Of a stretch of DNA of 64,000 nucleotides, positions 42,149-50,779 are shown piece by piece (the first letter of the stretch is position 1; each line of letters starts with the position of its first letter). The translations under genes and the position numbers were made by a program. The stretch comes from CAYQQQ01 sp964420125 (GTDB lineage: Bacteria; Actinomycetota; Acidimicrobiia; Acidimicrobiales; Microtrichaceae). Under the pieces are notes generated by a model that saw only the letters and a program-made list of their open reading frames with translations, was not told the origin of the DNA and searched no databases. Where the stretch lies: contig CAYQQQ010000002.1 of the NCBI GenBank assembly GCA_964420125.1, positions 186,001 through 250,000 on the forward strand, read 5' to 3'.

Positions 42149-42176
42149 ACATTACGAACGTGTTACGACTCCGCAA
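42149..42176 (-). promoter_or_regulatory. Promoter with GTAAC-N6-GTAAT direct repeat
   Basis: On the minus strand TTGCGG, 16 nt and TAATGT form a -35/-10 pair ending 7 nt before the peptidase-like ATG. GTAAC-N6-GTAAT (42151-42166) overlaps the -10. Such 11-bp-spaced direct repeats resemble MtrA boxes, which control cell-wall peptidases in actinobacteria; this is tentative. Confidence 0.35.
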
Positions 42177-42292
42177 AGTTGGGGAACGTCCCGAAGAAGA
42201 CCGTCATCAGTTGAAAGGGTGGGTGATACTTCCCGATCCACCACCGAACGCGAGCCCCCCGCCACGTCAGGCGCGGGAGGTCGGGGAGAGTC

Positions 42293-42568
42293 TCAGCCGC
42301 CGGCGACGGCGGGGATGATCGAGATCGTCGCCCCGTCGGGCACGACGGTGCCCAGGCCGTCGAGGTAGCGCACGTCGTCGTCCGCGAGGAACACGTTGAC
42401 GAATCGCCGCAGGTTGCCCTCGTCGTCGAGGAGGCGATCGCGGAAGCCCGGATGGGCAGCATCGAGCGCTTCGAGCGCGTCGCCCACGGTGGCGCCTTCC
42501 ACGACGACATCCGAGGATCCGCCGGTGAGGGTGCGCAGGGTGGTGGGGATGCGGATGCTGACGGACAT
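42293..42568 (-). CDS. cysO: CysO-type ubiquitin-like sulfur carrier protein
   Basis: A 91-aa MoaD/ThiS/CysO-fold protein with a C-terminal di-glycine (IIPAVAGG) that would carry thiocarboxylate sulfur. The start SIRIPTTLRTLTGG and the block LRRFVNVFLADDDVRYLDGL match mycobacterial CysO closely; CysO donates sulfur for cysteine synthesis by CysM. The partners CysM and Mec+ are not in the window. GAGGAG about 7 nt upstream fixes the ATG at 42568; the in-frame extension to 42754 is not coding. Confidence 0.88.
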   Translation of the reverse strand: MSVSIRIPTTLRTLTGGSSDVVVEGATVGDALEALDAAHPGFRDRLLDDEGNLRRFVNVFLADDDVRYLDGLGTVVPDGATISIIPAVAGG

Positions 42569-42854
42569 GGGGTTGCTCCTCGCAGGGTGGCGCCGGGCGC
42601 CCCCATCGGCTGCCCGGCAGGGCAGCGCGATGCTAACGGCACGCGCAACCCCGCACCCACCTCCACCATTCCCACTCGCCGCACCCGGAGCACCGCCCGT
42701 CGATCGGCACCGAGCCCCGCTCCATCCCGCGCCGTCGCCGATCGACCACGACACCCGAGGCGCAGGTGAGGGGGACCGCGGAATGCCGCCGGCCCGCGGT
42801 ACGTTTCACCGGCAGACGAGGAGCCAGCAGGTGGTTCCGCCGAGGAGGCACTCC

Positions 42855-43796
42855 ATGGTTGCCGCTGCCGCGGACCCCATGCGCGCCGGTGCGATCCGCA
42901 CCTACCACCACCACGACTTCCCCCTGGACCGTCTCCGTGAGGCCAAGGGCACCACGAGCGTGTCGGTGTGCCTCCCCGCCCGCAACGAGGCGGCGACCCT
43001 CGGCCCCATCGTCGCCGAGGTGCACCGCCACCTGGTCCGCGGCGGCATCGTCGACGAGCTCATCGTGATCGACGACCACTCCCACGACGCCACCGCGTCG
43101 ATCGCGACGCAGCACGGCGCCCGCGTCGTCGCCAGCGCGGACGTCCTGCCCGAGTACGGTGCGGGACACGGCAAGGGCGAGGTGCTGTGGAAGTCGCTGC
43201 TGGTGTCCCAGGGCGATGTCGTGGTGTGGTGCGACACCGACCTGCGCGAGTTCCACCACCGGTTCGTCTCGGGGATACTCGGCCCGCTCCTGTGCGAACC
43301 CGGCGTCGAGTTCGTCAAGGCCTTCTACGACCGGCCGGTGGCCGACGGCCAGGGCGGCGGTCGGGTCACCGAGCTCGTCGCCCGTCCGCTGATCGCCCTG
43401 CTGTTCCCCGCTCTGGCGGAGCTGCGCCAGCCGCTGTCGGGAGAGTACGGCGGCCGCAGGGCCGTGCTCGAGCAGCTCCCGTTCGTGGAGGGCTACGGCG
43501 TCGAGATGGGCTTGCTGATCGACCTGCTGCGCCTGCGCGGCGTCGACGGCATCGCACAGGTCGACCTCGAGGTCCGCCACCACCGCAACCGACCCCTGGC
43601 CGAGCTCGGTCCGCAGGCGTCGGCGATCATGCAGACCGTCCTGCGCCGGGTCGACCGCGACCTGGCACCCGTGATCGCGGAGCTCACCGCACCCGGGCGG
43701 CCCCCGGTGGAGATCGAAGTCGCCGAGCGCCCGCCGATGATCGAGGTGGCCGAGTACCTGCAGGAGCACACCCCGGCGATGGTCGTAGGGGCCTAG
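42855..43796 (+). CDS. gpgS: Glucosyl-3-phosphoglycerate synthase
   Basis: A GT81/GT2-fold enzyme making glucosyl-3-phosphoglycerate from a nucleotide-glucose and 3-phosphoglycerate. This is the first step to glucosylglycerate and to methylglucose lipopolysaccharides. The 313-aa protein has VSVCLPARNEAATLGPIV, the metal motif VVWCDTDL (Asp 127-x-Asp 129), and GpgS-specific blocks GGRVTELVARPLIALLFP, QPLSGEYGG and EGYGVEMGLLIDLLR. The start follows GAGGAG by 9 nt; upstream in-frame sequence is low complexity. It is divergent from cysO. No GpgP phosphatase is adjacent. Confidence 0.92.
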   Translation: MVAAAADPMRAGAIRTYHHHDFPLDRLREAKGTTSVSVCLPARNEAATLGPIVAEVHRHLVRGGIVDELIVIDDHSHDATASIATQHGARVVASADVLPEYGAGHGKGEVLWKSLLVSQGDVVVWCDTDLREFHHRFVSGILGPLLCEPGVEFVKAFYDRPVADGQGGGRVTELVARPLIALLFPALAELRQPLSGEYGGRRAVLEQLPFVEGYGVEMGLLIDLLRLRGVDGIAQVDLEVRHHRNRPLAELGPQASAIMQTVLRRVDRDLAPVIAELTAPGRPPVEIEVAERPPMIEVAEYLQEHTPAMVVGA

Positions 43797-43839
43797 CACC
43801 TCGGGGTGGTGGTGCTCGGGTGCCCGCCACCGCTGTCGC

Positions 43840-44847
43840 TCAGCCGGCGGCCCCCTGCTCGCCCAGGCGCTCGAGCAGCTCCGCCCCCACCTCTCGCAGG
43901 CACTCGGCGGTCCGGGCGAGCGCCCGCTCCCGGCCGAAGCGCTGCACGAGCGACACCGTCGGAACCCGCGTGGACGCGCCGTCGAAGCACTCGCCCACCA
44001 CCGCCACCGCCGGAACACCGCACGACGACGCCAGCTCCACGACCCCGCCCACGACCTTGCCGTCGAAGGACTCCTCGTCCAGGAAACCCTCCCCGGTGAC
44101 GACCGCGTCCGCCGACTCCAGCGCCTCGTCGAGCCCCGTCCGCTCCGCCACCAGCTCGACACCCGAGACGAGGCTGGCACCGACGCAGGCCAGTCCCCCC
44201 GCCAGACCGCCGGCCGCCCCACCGCCGTCGAGGGTTCGCACGTCGGTGTCGTACTCCTCCTCGAAGAGCTCGGCCAACCGCTCCAGGCGGCGTTCCAGCA
44301 GCTCCACCTGAGCGGGTGTGGCGCCCTTCTGGGGAGCGAACACCCTGGCTGCGTCGAGGAACCGCAACCGCACGTCGCACGCGACGACCAGCTCCACCCC
44401 ACGCAGCCGGTGCAACGGGAACAGGGCCCGCAGCGCGCCGAGACCGCCGTCGGTGGTGGCCGAGCCACCGACGCCGACCACGATGTCGCGGGCACCCGAG
44501 TCGAGCGCCGCGGCGATCAGCTCTCCCGTTCCGTAGGTGGAGGCGGCGACGGCGTCGTTGCCATCCGCACCGCCGACCAGCGCGATGCCCGAGGCACGGG
44601 CCATCTCGATCACGGCGTGACGACCGCTCAGCCGCCAGGCCGCGTCGACGGGGTCGCCCAGCGGACCCGACACGATCGAGGTCCGGTTCGGACCGCCGAG
44701 GACATCCAGCGTTCCCTCTCCGCCGTCCGCCATCGGCCGCAGCACCACCTCGTGCCCCTCGGCCTCCAGCCCGCGGGCCAGCGCGTCAGCGGCATCGCTC
44801 GCGGTGATGGTGCCGCGGAACTTGTCGGGCGCGACGACGATGCGCAC
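43840..44847 (-). CDS. glxK: Glycerate kinase (GlxK/GarK type)
   Basis: A 335-aa class of glycerate kinase that phosphorylates D-glycerate. It starts VVAPDKFRGTITASDAADAL and has LRPMADGGEGTLDVL, VGVGGSATTDGGLGALRALF and DAVVTGEGFLDEESFDGKVV, all family signatures. The usual product is 2-phosphoglycerate. TAGGCT sits 6 nt upstream of the GTG start. It is convergent with gpgS, whose acceptor is 3-phosphoglycerate, and divergent from the trehalose-phosphate synthase; a shared compatible-solute role is inferred. Confidence 0.92.
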   Translation of the reverse strand: MRIVVAPDKFRGTITASDAADALARGLEAEGHEVVLRPMADGGEGTLDVLGGPNRTSIVSGPLGDPVDAAWRLSGRHAVIEMARASGIALVGGADGNDAVAASTYGTGELIAAALDSGARDIVVGVGGSATTDGGLGALRALFPLHRLRGVELVVACDVRLRFLDAARVFAPQKGATPAQVELLERRLERLAELFEEEYDTDVRTLDGGGAAGGLAGGLACVGASLVSGVELVAERTGLDEALESADAVVTGEGFLDEESFDGKVVGGVVELASSCGVPAVAVVGECFDGASTRVPTVSLVQRFGRERALARTAECLREVGAELLERLGEQGAAG

Positions 44848-44853
44848 CGGGCC

Positions 44854-44905
44854 AGCCTAGGGACCTCGGGCGGCGTCCTCGGCCCAGGTGATCACGTCCT
44901 AGGGT
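44854..44905. promoter_or_regulatory. Divergent leaderless promoters, glxK/otsA
   Basis: TAGGCT on the minus strand (44854-44859) and TAGGGT on the plus strand (44900-44905) each lie exactly 6 nt from the glxK GTG and otsA ATG. Both genes are probably transcribed from their start codons. Confidence 0.5.
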
Positions 44906-44911
44906 GAACCC

Positions 44912-46321
44912 ATGCAGCACCGCGCCGAGACCTCGGGGACCGGCTCGCCGGATCACGACCGCCCCGTGGTGATCGCCTCGAACCGCGGACCGATCAGCTT
45001 CCGGCGCGACGGCGATGCACTGGTCGGCCGACGGGGCAGCGGTGGGCTGGTGTCCGGCCTGGCACCTCTGGTGGAGTCCGGCCGGGCGACGTGGATCGCC
45101 GCGGCGCTCTCGGGGGCCGATCGGGAGGCGTCTCCCGGAGGCATCGCCGCCGTCGACGGCCTCCAAGCCCGATTGCTGCACCTCGACCCCCTGGACCAGG
45201 AGCGCTACTACGACGTGGTGTCGAACTCGACGCTGTGGTTCCTCCACCACGGGCTGTTCGACCGCACCCGCGAACCCACCTACGACCTCGCGTGGTGGGA
45301 GGCCTGGGACGCCTACCGCCGGGTGAACCACCGCTTCGCCGAGGCGGTGGTGGAGCACGCCCCGGAGGGCGCCGCGGTGCTGGTCCAGGACTACCACCTC
45401 ACCTTGCTGGCACCCGAGGTGCGCGCCGAACGACCTGACCTGCACCTCGTGCACTTCCACCACACCCCCTTCACCGGCCCGGGCGGCGCCACCGTGCTGC
45501 CGCCCGAGCCGCGGGGCGAGATGCTCGACGGGCTCGCCGCCCACCACGCCTGCGGGTTCCACACGCCGATGTGGGCAGGGAACTACGCCGCCACCCAGGA
45601 GCTGCTCGCCGGCCGAGCGACGACGCCCTTCCACGCCACCCTCAACAGCGACCGCGCCGAGCTGGAGGCGGTCGCCTCCGGCTCCGCCTGCGAGGTGGCG
45701 ATGGCCGAGCTGGAGGAGGTGGTGGGTGATCGCCTGCTCGTGGCGCGTGTGGATCGCATGGAGCTCTCCAAGAACATCGTGCGTGGGTTCACCGCATGGG
45801 ACCTGCTCCTCGAGCGCGACCCCGACCTCCGCGGGCGGGCGACCTTCGTCGCCTGCTGCTACCCGTCGCGCCTCGGCGTGCCGGCGTACGCCCGCTACCG
45901 CGACGAGGTGGTCGCGGAGGTGGAGCGGGTCAACGAGCGGTGGTCGAGCGGGGAGTGGCAGCCGATCGTGCTGCTCACCGACGACGACTACCCCCGGTCG
46001 GTCGCTGTGCTGCGTCGCTACGACGTGCTCGTGGTGAACCCCATCCGCGACGGGCTCAACCTCGTGGCGAAGGAGGGTCCGATGGTCAACCAGCGAGACG
46101 GCCAGCTGGTGCTGTCGACCGAAGCCGGCGCCACCTGGGAGCTGGGGTCTGCCGCCGACGGCGTGAACCCCTTCGACCTCGAGCACACCGCCACCGCGAT
46201 CAGCGACGCCCTCCAACGGCCGGAACCCGAGCGGGCGGCGCGGGCCCGGGTGCTGCGCGAACTCGTCGGCGCGCGCACGCCGGCGGACTGGTTGGCGGAC
46301 CAGCTCGCCGCCGCCGACTGA
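44912..46321 (+). CDS. otsA: GT20 trehalose-6-phosphate synthase-like protein
   Basis: A 469-aa GT20 glycosyltransferase. OtsA joins glucose from a nucleotide donor to glucose-6-phosphate. Motifs are VVIASNRGPISFRRDG, VLVQDYHLTLLAPEVR and HLVHFHHTPFTGPGG, then the donor half RVDRMELSKNIVRGF and NPIRDGLNLVAKEG. The RVDRMELSKN block departs from the canonical RVDxxDYTKG, and the chain is somewhat diverged. A GT20 relative making another pseudo-disaccharide phosphate is possible. No OtsB phosphatase is adjacent. The start is supported by TAGGGT 6 nt upstream. Confidence 0.82.
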   Translation: MQHRAETSGTGSPDHDRPVVIASNRGPISFRRDGDALVGRRGSGGLVSGLAPLVESGRATWIAAALSGADREASPGGIAAVDGLQARLLHLDPLDQERYYDVVSNSTLWFLHHGLFDRTREPTYDLAWWEAWDAYRRVNHRFAEAVVEHAPEGAAVLVQDYHLTLLAPEVRAERPDLHLVHFHHTPFTGPGGATVLPPEPRGEMLDGLAAHHACGFHTPMWAGNYAATQELLAGRATTPFHATLNSDRAELEAVASGSACEVAMAELEEVVGDRLLVARVDRMELSKNIVRGFTAWDLLLERDPDLRGRATFVACCYPSRLGVPAYARYRDEVVAEVERVNERWSSGEWQPIVLLTDDDYPRSVAVLRRYDVLVVNPIRDGLNLVAKEGPMVNQRDGQLVLSTEAGATWELGSAADGVNPFDLEHTATAISDALQRPEPERAARARVLRELVGARTPADWLADQLAAAD

Positions 46322-46348
46322 TCCGCGCCGACCAGCGGCGAGCGGATC
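46320..46348. terminator. Bidirectional hairpin, otsA/LytR_C
   Basis: GATCCGC / GCGGATC (7 bp) with an inner GCC/GGC pair spans the two convergent stop codons. There is no U-tract. Confidence 0.45.
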
Positions 46349-46988
46349 ACTCCGCTGCGGTCGTCGTCGTCGTCGCCTTCGACCCGGAGCCGGCAGCCGA
46401 CGAGGTCGTGGTGGAGGAACCTGAGTCGGCAGCGTCCAGCGGAGCCTGCGCGTCGGGGCCGAGCACGATGATCAGGCCGGCATCCGCCGGCTGGTCACCG
46501 GCGAGCGCCGCTCCGGGAGGCAGGGACTGCACCGAGGTCGCCGGGAGGCCGAGCACTGCGGCGAGGGCGTTGGCGTTGGCCTCGAAGCCTGCGGCGAAGT
46601 AGATCGTCGTGGCGCTGGCGCTCGCAGTGGCATCGGTGGCGACGGAGTTGGTGTAGCCCTGGGTGGCGAGGTACTCGGTGGCCCGCCGGGCGAGCCCGGA
46701 GATCCCCGCGCCGTTGGCGACGACCACCTTCACGGTCGCCGGGGCAGCGGTGGTGGTGGGCGCGGCGGTGGTGGTCGTGGTCTCGTCGGTCTCCCCGCCG
46801 CCGTCACCGGACCCCGCGCCGATCTCCACTCCCTCGCCGTCGGGGTCGAAGCCGACGACGCCGCCCTTGAACAGCAGGAGGGCGCCGAGCGCCAGGGCGA
46901 CGAGGACCAGGATCAAGCCGCGGGACGCAGGATCGGGCCCAGACGGAGCGGAACGACGCGGCGTGCGCGGCCGCTGTGTGGTGGCCAT
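46347..46988 (-). CDS. LytR_C-domain membrane-anchored protein
   Basis: A 213-aa protein with a short cytoplasmic basic tail, one helix (23-42, LILVLVALALGALLLF), a Thr-rich external linker, then a LytR_C domain (about 94-178: VKVVVANGAGISGLARRATE, TTIYFAAGFEANANALAAVL). A Ser/Thr-rich C-tail follows. LytR_C domains accompany cell-wall LCP ligases or occur alone; the function is unclear. TACAGT exactly 6 nt before the ATG supports the start. Confidence 0.85.
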   Translation of the reverse strand: MATTQRPRTPRRSAPSGPDPASRGLILVLVALALGALLLFKGGVVGFDPDGEGVEIGAGSGDGGGETDETTTTTAAPTTTAAPATVKVVVANGAGISGLARRATEYLATQGYTNSVATDATASASATTIYFAAGFEANANALAAVLGLPATSVQSLPPGAALAGDQPADAGLIIVLGPDAQAPLDAADSGSSTTTSSAAGSGSKATTTTTAAE

Positions 46989-47060
46989 CCAAGAACTGTA
47001 GCCAGCACGGGCGCTCCAGGCAGGCTTGGGGGCGGTCTCACGGCCTCCAGCACCCTCCCG

Positions 47061-47104
47061 AACTGGCCGGTGTCAGCCACGCCGGTGTGGCACCACACCT
47101 GCCA
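47061..47104 (+). repeat. Dispersed palindromic repeat, copy A
   Basis: A 44-nt intergenic element beginning AACTGGCCGGTGTCAGCC, with internal stem GGTGTGG-CA-CCACACC. It matches the reverse complement of 52299-52342 at 38 of 44 positions without gaps. It lies in the 170-bp space between the LytR_C start and the amidase stop. Confidence 0.8.
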
Positions 47105-47158
47105 CCTGCCCGGGATGGGGTGGGTTCCCGGAGCGGGGATCCGGAACCGGCGATCGGG

Positions 47159-48577
47159 TCAGGCCGCTCGGACCGGCGGGTGGAGCTGGTCCCAGGGGCG
47201 GGCCCGCTCGAAGTTCGCCGCCGCCCGCAGCGCGCCGACGTCGTCCCACGGTCGTCCCACGATGGAGAGCCCGATGGGAAGGCCCTCGCCGTCGAAGCCG
47301 CAGGGCACCGAGACCACCGGGCACGCCGAGGCCAGGTTGAAGGTGCAGGTCATCAGCCACCGCAGGATGCGCTCCCGCAGCGGCTGGCCCGACAGGGCCG
47401 CCGGGTGATCGAGCTCGTCGGGGAAGGCGGTGCACGGCATGGTCGGCACGACGAGCAGGTCGTGGTCCTCGAAGAGCTCGACCACCTGCTCCCACATGAC
47501 CATCCGCAGCGCACTCGCCTGGTGGAGCTCGGCGGCACCCAGCGCCGCCCCCGTGTGGATCAGCTCGAGGAGCTCCGCATCGACCTGGTCGTCCAGGCCC
47601 TCCTCGGGCAGCAGCGGGGCGAACTGGCCGTAGAAGGCCTGCCAGTGCACCCACATGGCGGGCACGGGGTCATCCCAGGCGGGCTCCAGCTGGTGGACCC
47701 GGCACCCGAGCTCGCTGGAGAACGCCTGCACCGACTCCGCCACGGATCCGACCACCTCCTCGTCGGTCTCGAAGCCCGGCAGCGTCGGCGCCCAGCCCAC
47801 CCGCAGACCGTCGATCCCCGCCCGGAGGTCGGCCACGGGGTCGAGACCGCTCGCCCCGATCGATCGCGGGTCCCGGGGATCGAAGCCCTCCGTGACCGAG
47901 AACATGAGCGCCGCATCCGCCACCGACCGGGCCAGCGGGCCGTGGTGCACGATCGTCTGGTCGAAGCCGTACTCCACGGGCACCCGCCCGAAGGACGGCT
48001 TGAACCCGACCACCCCGCAGAAGGACGCGGGGATCCGGATCGAGCCCGCCCCGTCGGAGCCGTCGGCCAGGGGCACCATCCCCGCAGCCACCGCCGCCGC
48101 GGAGCCGCCGCTGGAGCCTCCGGCGGTGCGCCCCTCCCGCCAGGGGTTCACGGTCTTGCCGTAGGCGTGGCAGCGGGTGACCCCCTGGTAGCCCATCTCC
48201 GGGGCGTTGGCCTTCCCGACGAACAGCCCACCCGCACCAGCCATCCGCGTCGCCACGACGGAGGACCTCGTGGCGACCTCGTCGCGCAGCATGGGGATGC
48301 CGTAGCTGGTGGGGACCCCCTCGACGTCATCGAGGTCCTTGATCACGTACGGCACCCCGTGCAGCGGGCCGCGTGGGCCGTCACGGCGCAGCTCGGCCTC
48401 GAGCTCGACGGCCTGTCGGCGGACCTGGTCGGGGTCGTGCCACACGACCGCACCGATTCCCGGGTCGGTCGCGGCGATGCGGGCGATGGCCGCCTCCGCC
48501 ACCTCGACCGCTGAGAGCTCGCCGGCGGCGATCGCCGGGGCCAGCTCCGTGGCCGTCATCCACTCCAGGTCGCTCAC
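47159..48577 (-). CDS. Amidase signature family hydrolase
   Basis: A 472-aa serine amidase with the Ser-cisSer-Lys triad. Lys is in GVPYVIKDLDDVEG (about residue 84). The cis-Ser is in RTAGGSSGGSAAAVAAG, and the nucleophile Ser is in LADGSDGAGSIRIPAS. The substrate amide is unknown. The GTG at 48577 overlaps the MaoC stop (GTGA). The in-frame ATG at 48559 is an alternative; sequence further upstream belongs to MaoC. The operon context with MaoC suggests a carboxylic-acid or amide catabolic pathway. Confidence 0.9.
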   Translation of the reverse strand: MSDLEWMTATELAPAIAAGELSAVEVAEAAIARIAATDPGIGAVVWHDPDQVRRQAVELEAELRRDGPRGPLHGVPYVIKDLDDVEGVPTSYGIPMLRDEVATRSSVVATRMAGAGGLFVGKANAPEMGYQGVTRCHAYGKTVNPWREGRTAGGSSGGSAAAVAAGMVPLADGSDGAGSIRIPASFCGVVGFKPSFGRVPVEYGFDQTIVHHGPLARSVADAALMFSVTEGFDPRDPRSIGASGLDPVADLRAGIDGLRVGWAPTLPGFETDEEVVGSVAESVQAFSSELGCRVHQLEPAWDDPVPAMWVHWQAFYGQFAPLLPEEGLDDQVDAELLELIHTGAALGAAELHQASALRMVMWEQVVELFEDHDLLVVPTMPCTAFPDELDHPAALSGQPLRERILRWLMTCTFNLASACPVVSVPCGFDGEGLPIGLSIVGRPWDDVGALRAAANFERARPWDQLHPPVRAA

Positions 48578-49422
48578 GAACCCTCCGCTCCCGCTCTGGG
48601 CCGCCAGATGGCTCGGTGGTCGGCCAACGCCACCGGCGCACCCTCGCGCAGGTAGCACACCTGCAGATCGACGAACTCGTGGCCCTTGCGCTCGTAGCAG
48701 TCGGTGACGACGCCTCGCACCTCGATCTCCTCGCCGTCGCGCACGGGCTCCAGCATCCACAGGTCGCTGCCCACGTGGATCCACGGGCCCAGCCGCACGG
48801 TGGCGGCCAGCGCGAAGTTCGCCAAGGTCAGGAGCCACGCCGGCTGCGCCAGACCCTCCTCGCAGAAGAGGGGATGGGTCTCGGAGATCTGCGCGAGGTA
48901 GTGACGTGCATGCTCGGCGTGGAACCCCGAGCGCATGGTGGCGGTCGGTGTGCCGACGGCCAGCGAGCTCCGCGAGGCCGGAGGCCGCTCGTCTCGATCA
49001 GGCAAGGGTGCGACCGGAGCACTGGACGGATCGGCCCGGCGGAGCACGGCCGAGCGGCCGGGTTCCTTCGTCTCCTCACCAGAGCCGTCCATGTCCAGCA
49101 GCGACATCGTCGCCTCGGCCCTCACGGCATCGTCGTGGTCGAGCACCCGTGCTGCCAGCCGGTCGGCGTCGACGTCGTCGGTCACGATGCGCACCGTCTC
49201 GCCGTCGTACACCGGCGCGATCAGCCGACCGGTGAAGCGTCCGCCCGCCAACCACGGCGCTCCCCAGCGATCCACGCCCTCGTGGGCCAGGTAGCCGAGG
49301 ACGTCGACCCCCGGCACCAGGCCCCCGGTGAAGCCGAACCGTCGGGCTGCCTCGCCGTGCATCTGGTTCTCGGAGTGCGGTGCCGTGTTGACCGCCACGA
49401 GCGTGCGCGCCATGGCCGGCAT
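48574..49422 (-). CDS. MaoC-like hotdog-fold acyl dehydratase/hydratase
   Basis: A roughly 282-aa double-hotdog protein. FGFTGGLVPGVDVLGYLAHE resembles the MaoC active-site helix, where the usual Asp-x4-His hydratase pair is modified. The second half has FHAEHARHYLAQISETHPLF and GSDLWMLEPVRDGEEIEVRG. It may hydrate an enoyl-CoA or simply bind acyl-CoA. Starts at 49422 or 49413 are both possible. It is coupled by overlap to the amidase downstream. Confidence 0.75.
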   Translation of the reverse strand: MPAMARTLVAVNTAPHSENQMHGEAARRFGFTGGLVPGVDVLGYLAHEGVDRWGAPWLAGGRFTGRLIAPVYDGETVRIVTDDVDADRLAARVLDHDDAVRAEATMSLLDMDGSGEETKEPGRSAVLRRADPSSAPVAPLPDRDERPPASRSSLAVGTPTATMRSGFHAEHARHYLAQISETHPLFCEEGLAQPAWLLTLANFALAATVRLGPWIHVGSDLWMLEPVRDGEEIEVRGVVTDCYERKGHEFVDLQVCYLREGAPVALADHRAIWRPRAGAEGS

Positions 49423-49453
49423 CCTGGCACAGCCGTCGCCCGGCGGGCCGGGT

Positions 49454-49486
49454 GCGTGACCGTGGCCCATGGCACCACGGTCACGC
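49454..49486 (-). terminator. 12-bp hairpin overlapping a stop codon
   Basis: A perfect stem GCGTGACCGTGG / CCACGGTCACGC with a 9-nt loop covers the stop of the upstream gene (49481-49483). It probably ends or attenuates the TetR-small-protein transcript before MaoC. Confidence 0.6.
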
Positions 49487-50026
49487 GGGCAGGTCGAGGG
49501 CGAAGCGGCGCCCGCAAGCCCCATGGTGCTGCATGGAGCAGAGCAGCTCGTCGGGTTCGACCTCGTAGCCGACACCCAGGGCATCGAGCCAGCCCTTCAC
49601 CCGTTCGTAGATGCCGCACTCGTAGGTGTCGGCCACGCCGAGCGCTGTCACACCCTCGAAGGCGAAGCAGCGGGTGATCCCGAAGCACACGGCTCGCTCA
49701 TCCGGCTCCCAACCCACGGTGAACTCGATGGCCGAGGGGATGACCAGGGCGATGGCGACGTCGAAGAACCGACGGAGCTCCGCTCCGGTTCGGACCTCCT
49801 CGAGCTGCATGATCCGCAGGATCCTCGCCGCCTCCACGGCCGACATCCCCGCCACCGCCCGACGGTTGAGCCGGTTGGCGGTCTCGATGCCCAGCTCGTC
49901 GACCGCGCCGGCGAACCACATGGCGTCATGGGTCAGCCAGTTGCGCACGAGGAGGGCCTTCAGGTGCCGCGGGGTGATCTCGACGGGTTCGCCGTCGGTG
50001 GGCAGGTGAAGGGTGTCGGTGGTCAT
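49481..50026 (-). CDS. Hypothetical protein, possibly DUF6125-like
   Basis: A 181-aa soluble protein. Residues 20-60 (LKALLVRNWLTHDAMWFAGA, ELGIETANRLN) and the later Cys-bearing segments (CFGITRCFAFEGV, DTYECGIY, LLCSMQHHGACG) resemble the DUF6125 group, helical proteins of unknown role. I am not certain of that match. The ATG overlaps the TetR stop (ATGA), so it is the first structural gene under the regulator. Confidence 0.6.
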   Translation of the reverse strand: MTTDTLHLPTDGEPVEITPRHLKALLVRNWLTHDAMWFAGAVDELGIETANRLNRRAVAGMSAVEAARILRIMQLEEVRTGAELRRFFDVAIALVIPSAIEFTVGWEPDERAVCFGITRCFAFEGVTALGVADTYECGIYERVKGWLDALGVGYEVEPDELLCSMQHHGACGRRFALDLPA

Positions 50027-50691
50027 GTCGGGGGCTCCTTCGTTCGGGGTGCTGGGGAACGGGTCGAGGTGACCTCGGTGACCTCGCTCGACGGTGTCGC
50101 CAGCCAGGCGAGGATGAGCTCGACGGTCGTGGAGTTGTCGGCGGTGTCGCGAGCCGCCGTCTCGTCGGCGAAGAGCAGGTCGCGCACGGTGAAGGCCACT
50201 CCCATGCCGTCGAGGATCCAGGCGATCGTGCGGGTGTCGGCATCGGCACGGAGCACGCCCTCGGCCCGACCCCGTTCGAGGAGGTCCTCGAAGAAGGCGA
50301 CATAGCGTTCGTGGTTGGCACGCAGCACCGCGGCGATCTCGGGATCAGAGGACTCGGCCAGCGCCTGGAACTGCAGCCTCGCCTCTGCGGGATGCTCGGC
50401 CAGGTTGGCCACGTACACCTGGCCCGCCCTGCGCAACGCGTCGAGCGCGTCGGAAGCGTCCACCACCGCGTCGGCCCAGACCTCCAGGATGCGCCGGCCG
50501 ATGCGGTCGAGCAGCTCGCAGAACAGCGCCTTCTTGGAGGGGAAGTGGCGGTAGAGCATCGGCTCGCTCACCCCTGCCTCGGCGGCGATGTCGCTGACAC
50601 GGGCCGCCCGGTAGTTGGTGCGGGCGAACACCGTCGTGCCGGCTCGCAAGAGCTCCCGGCGGCGCTCTGGTGCGGTGAGACGGATCGACAT
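50023..50691 (-). CDS. TetR-family transcriptional regulator
   Basis: A 222-aa TetR repressor. The N-terminal HTH is RRELLRAGTTVFARTNYRAA then VSDIAAEAGVSEPMLYRHFP. The ligand domain has an acidic helix and IAWILDGMGVAFTVRDLLFA. It probably controls its own operon (small protein, perhaps MaoC and amidase) and the divergent FAD oxidase through the palindrome at 50780-50795. The ligand is unknown; the neighbours suggest an acyl or aromatic acid. Confidence 0.9.
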   Translation of the reverse strand: MSIRLTAPERRRELLRAGTTVFARTNYRAARVSDIAAEAGVSEPMLYRHFPSKKALFCELLDRIGRRILEVWADAVVDASDALDALRRAGQVYVANLAEHPAEARLQFQALAESSDPEIAAVLRANHERYVAFFEDLLERGRAEGVLRADADTRTIAWILDGMGVAFTVRDLLFADETAARDTADNSTTVELILAWLATPSSEVTEVTSTRSPAPRTKEPPT

Positions 50692-50779
50692 CTCGAGGGT
50701 CCTGCACTGTCCGGTGGTCTCGGTGGTGGTGGCGTCGGTGGAGCGTGATCGCTGTCAGGCCGGGTTCTCACCATGGTTA

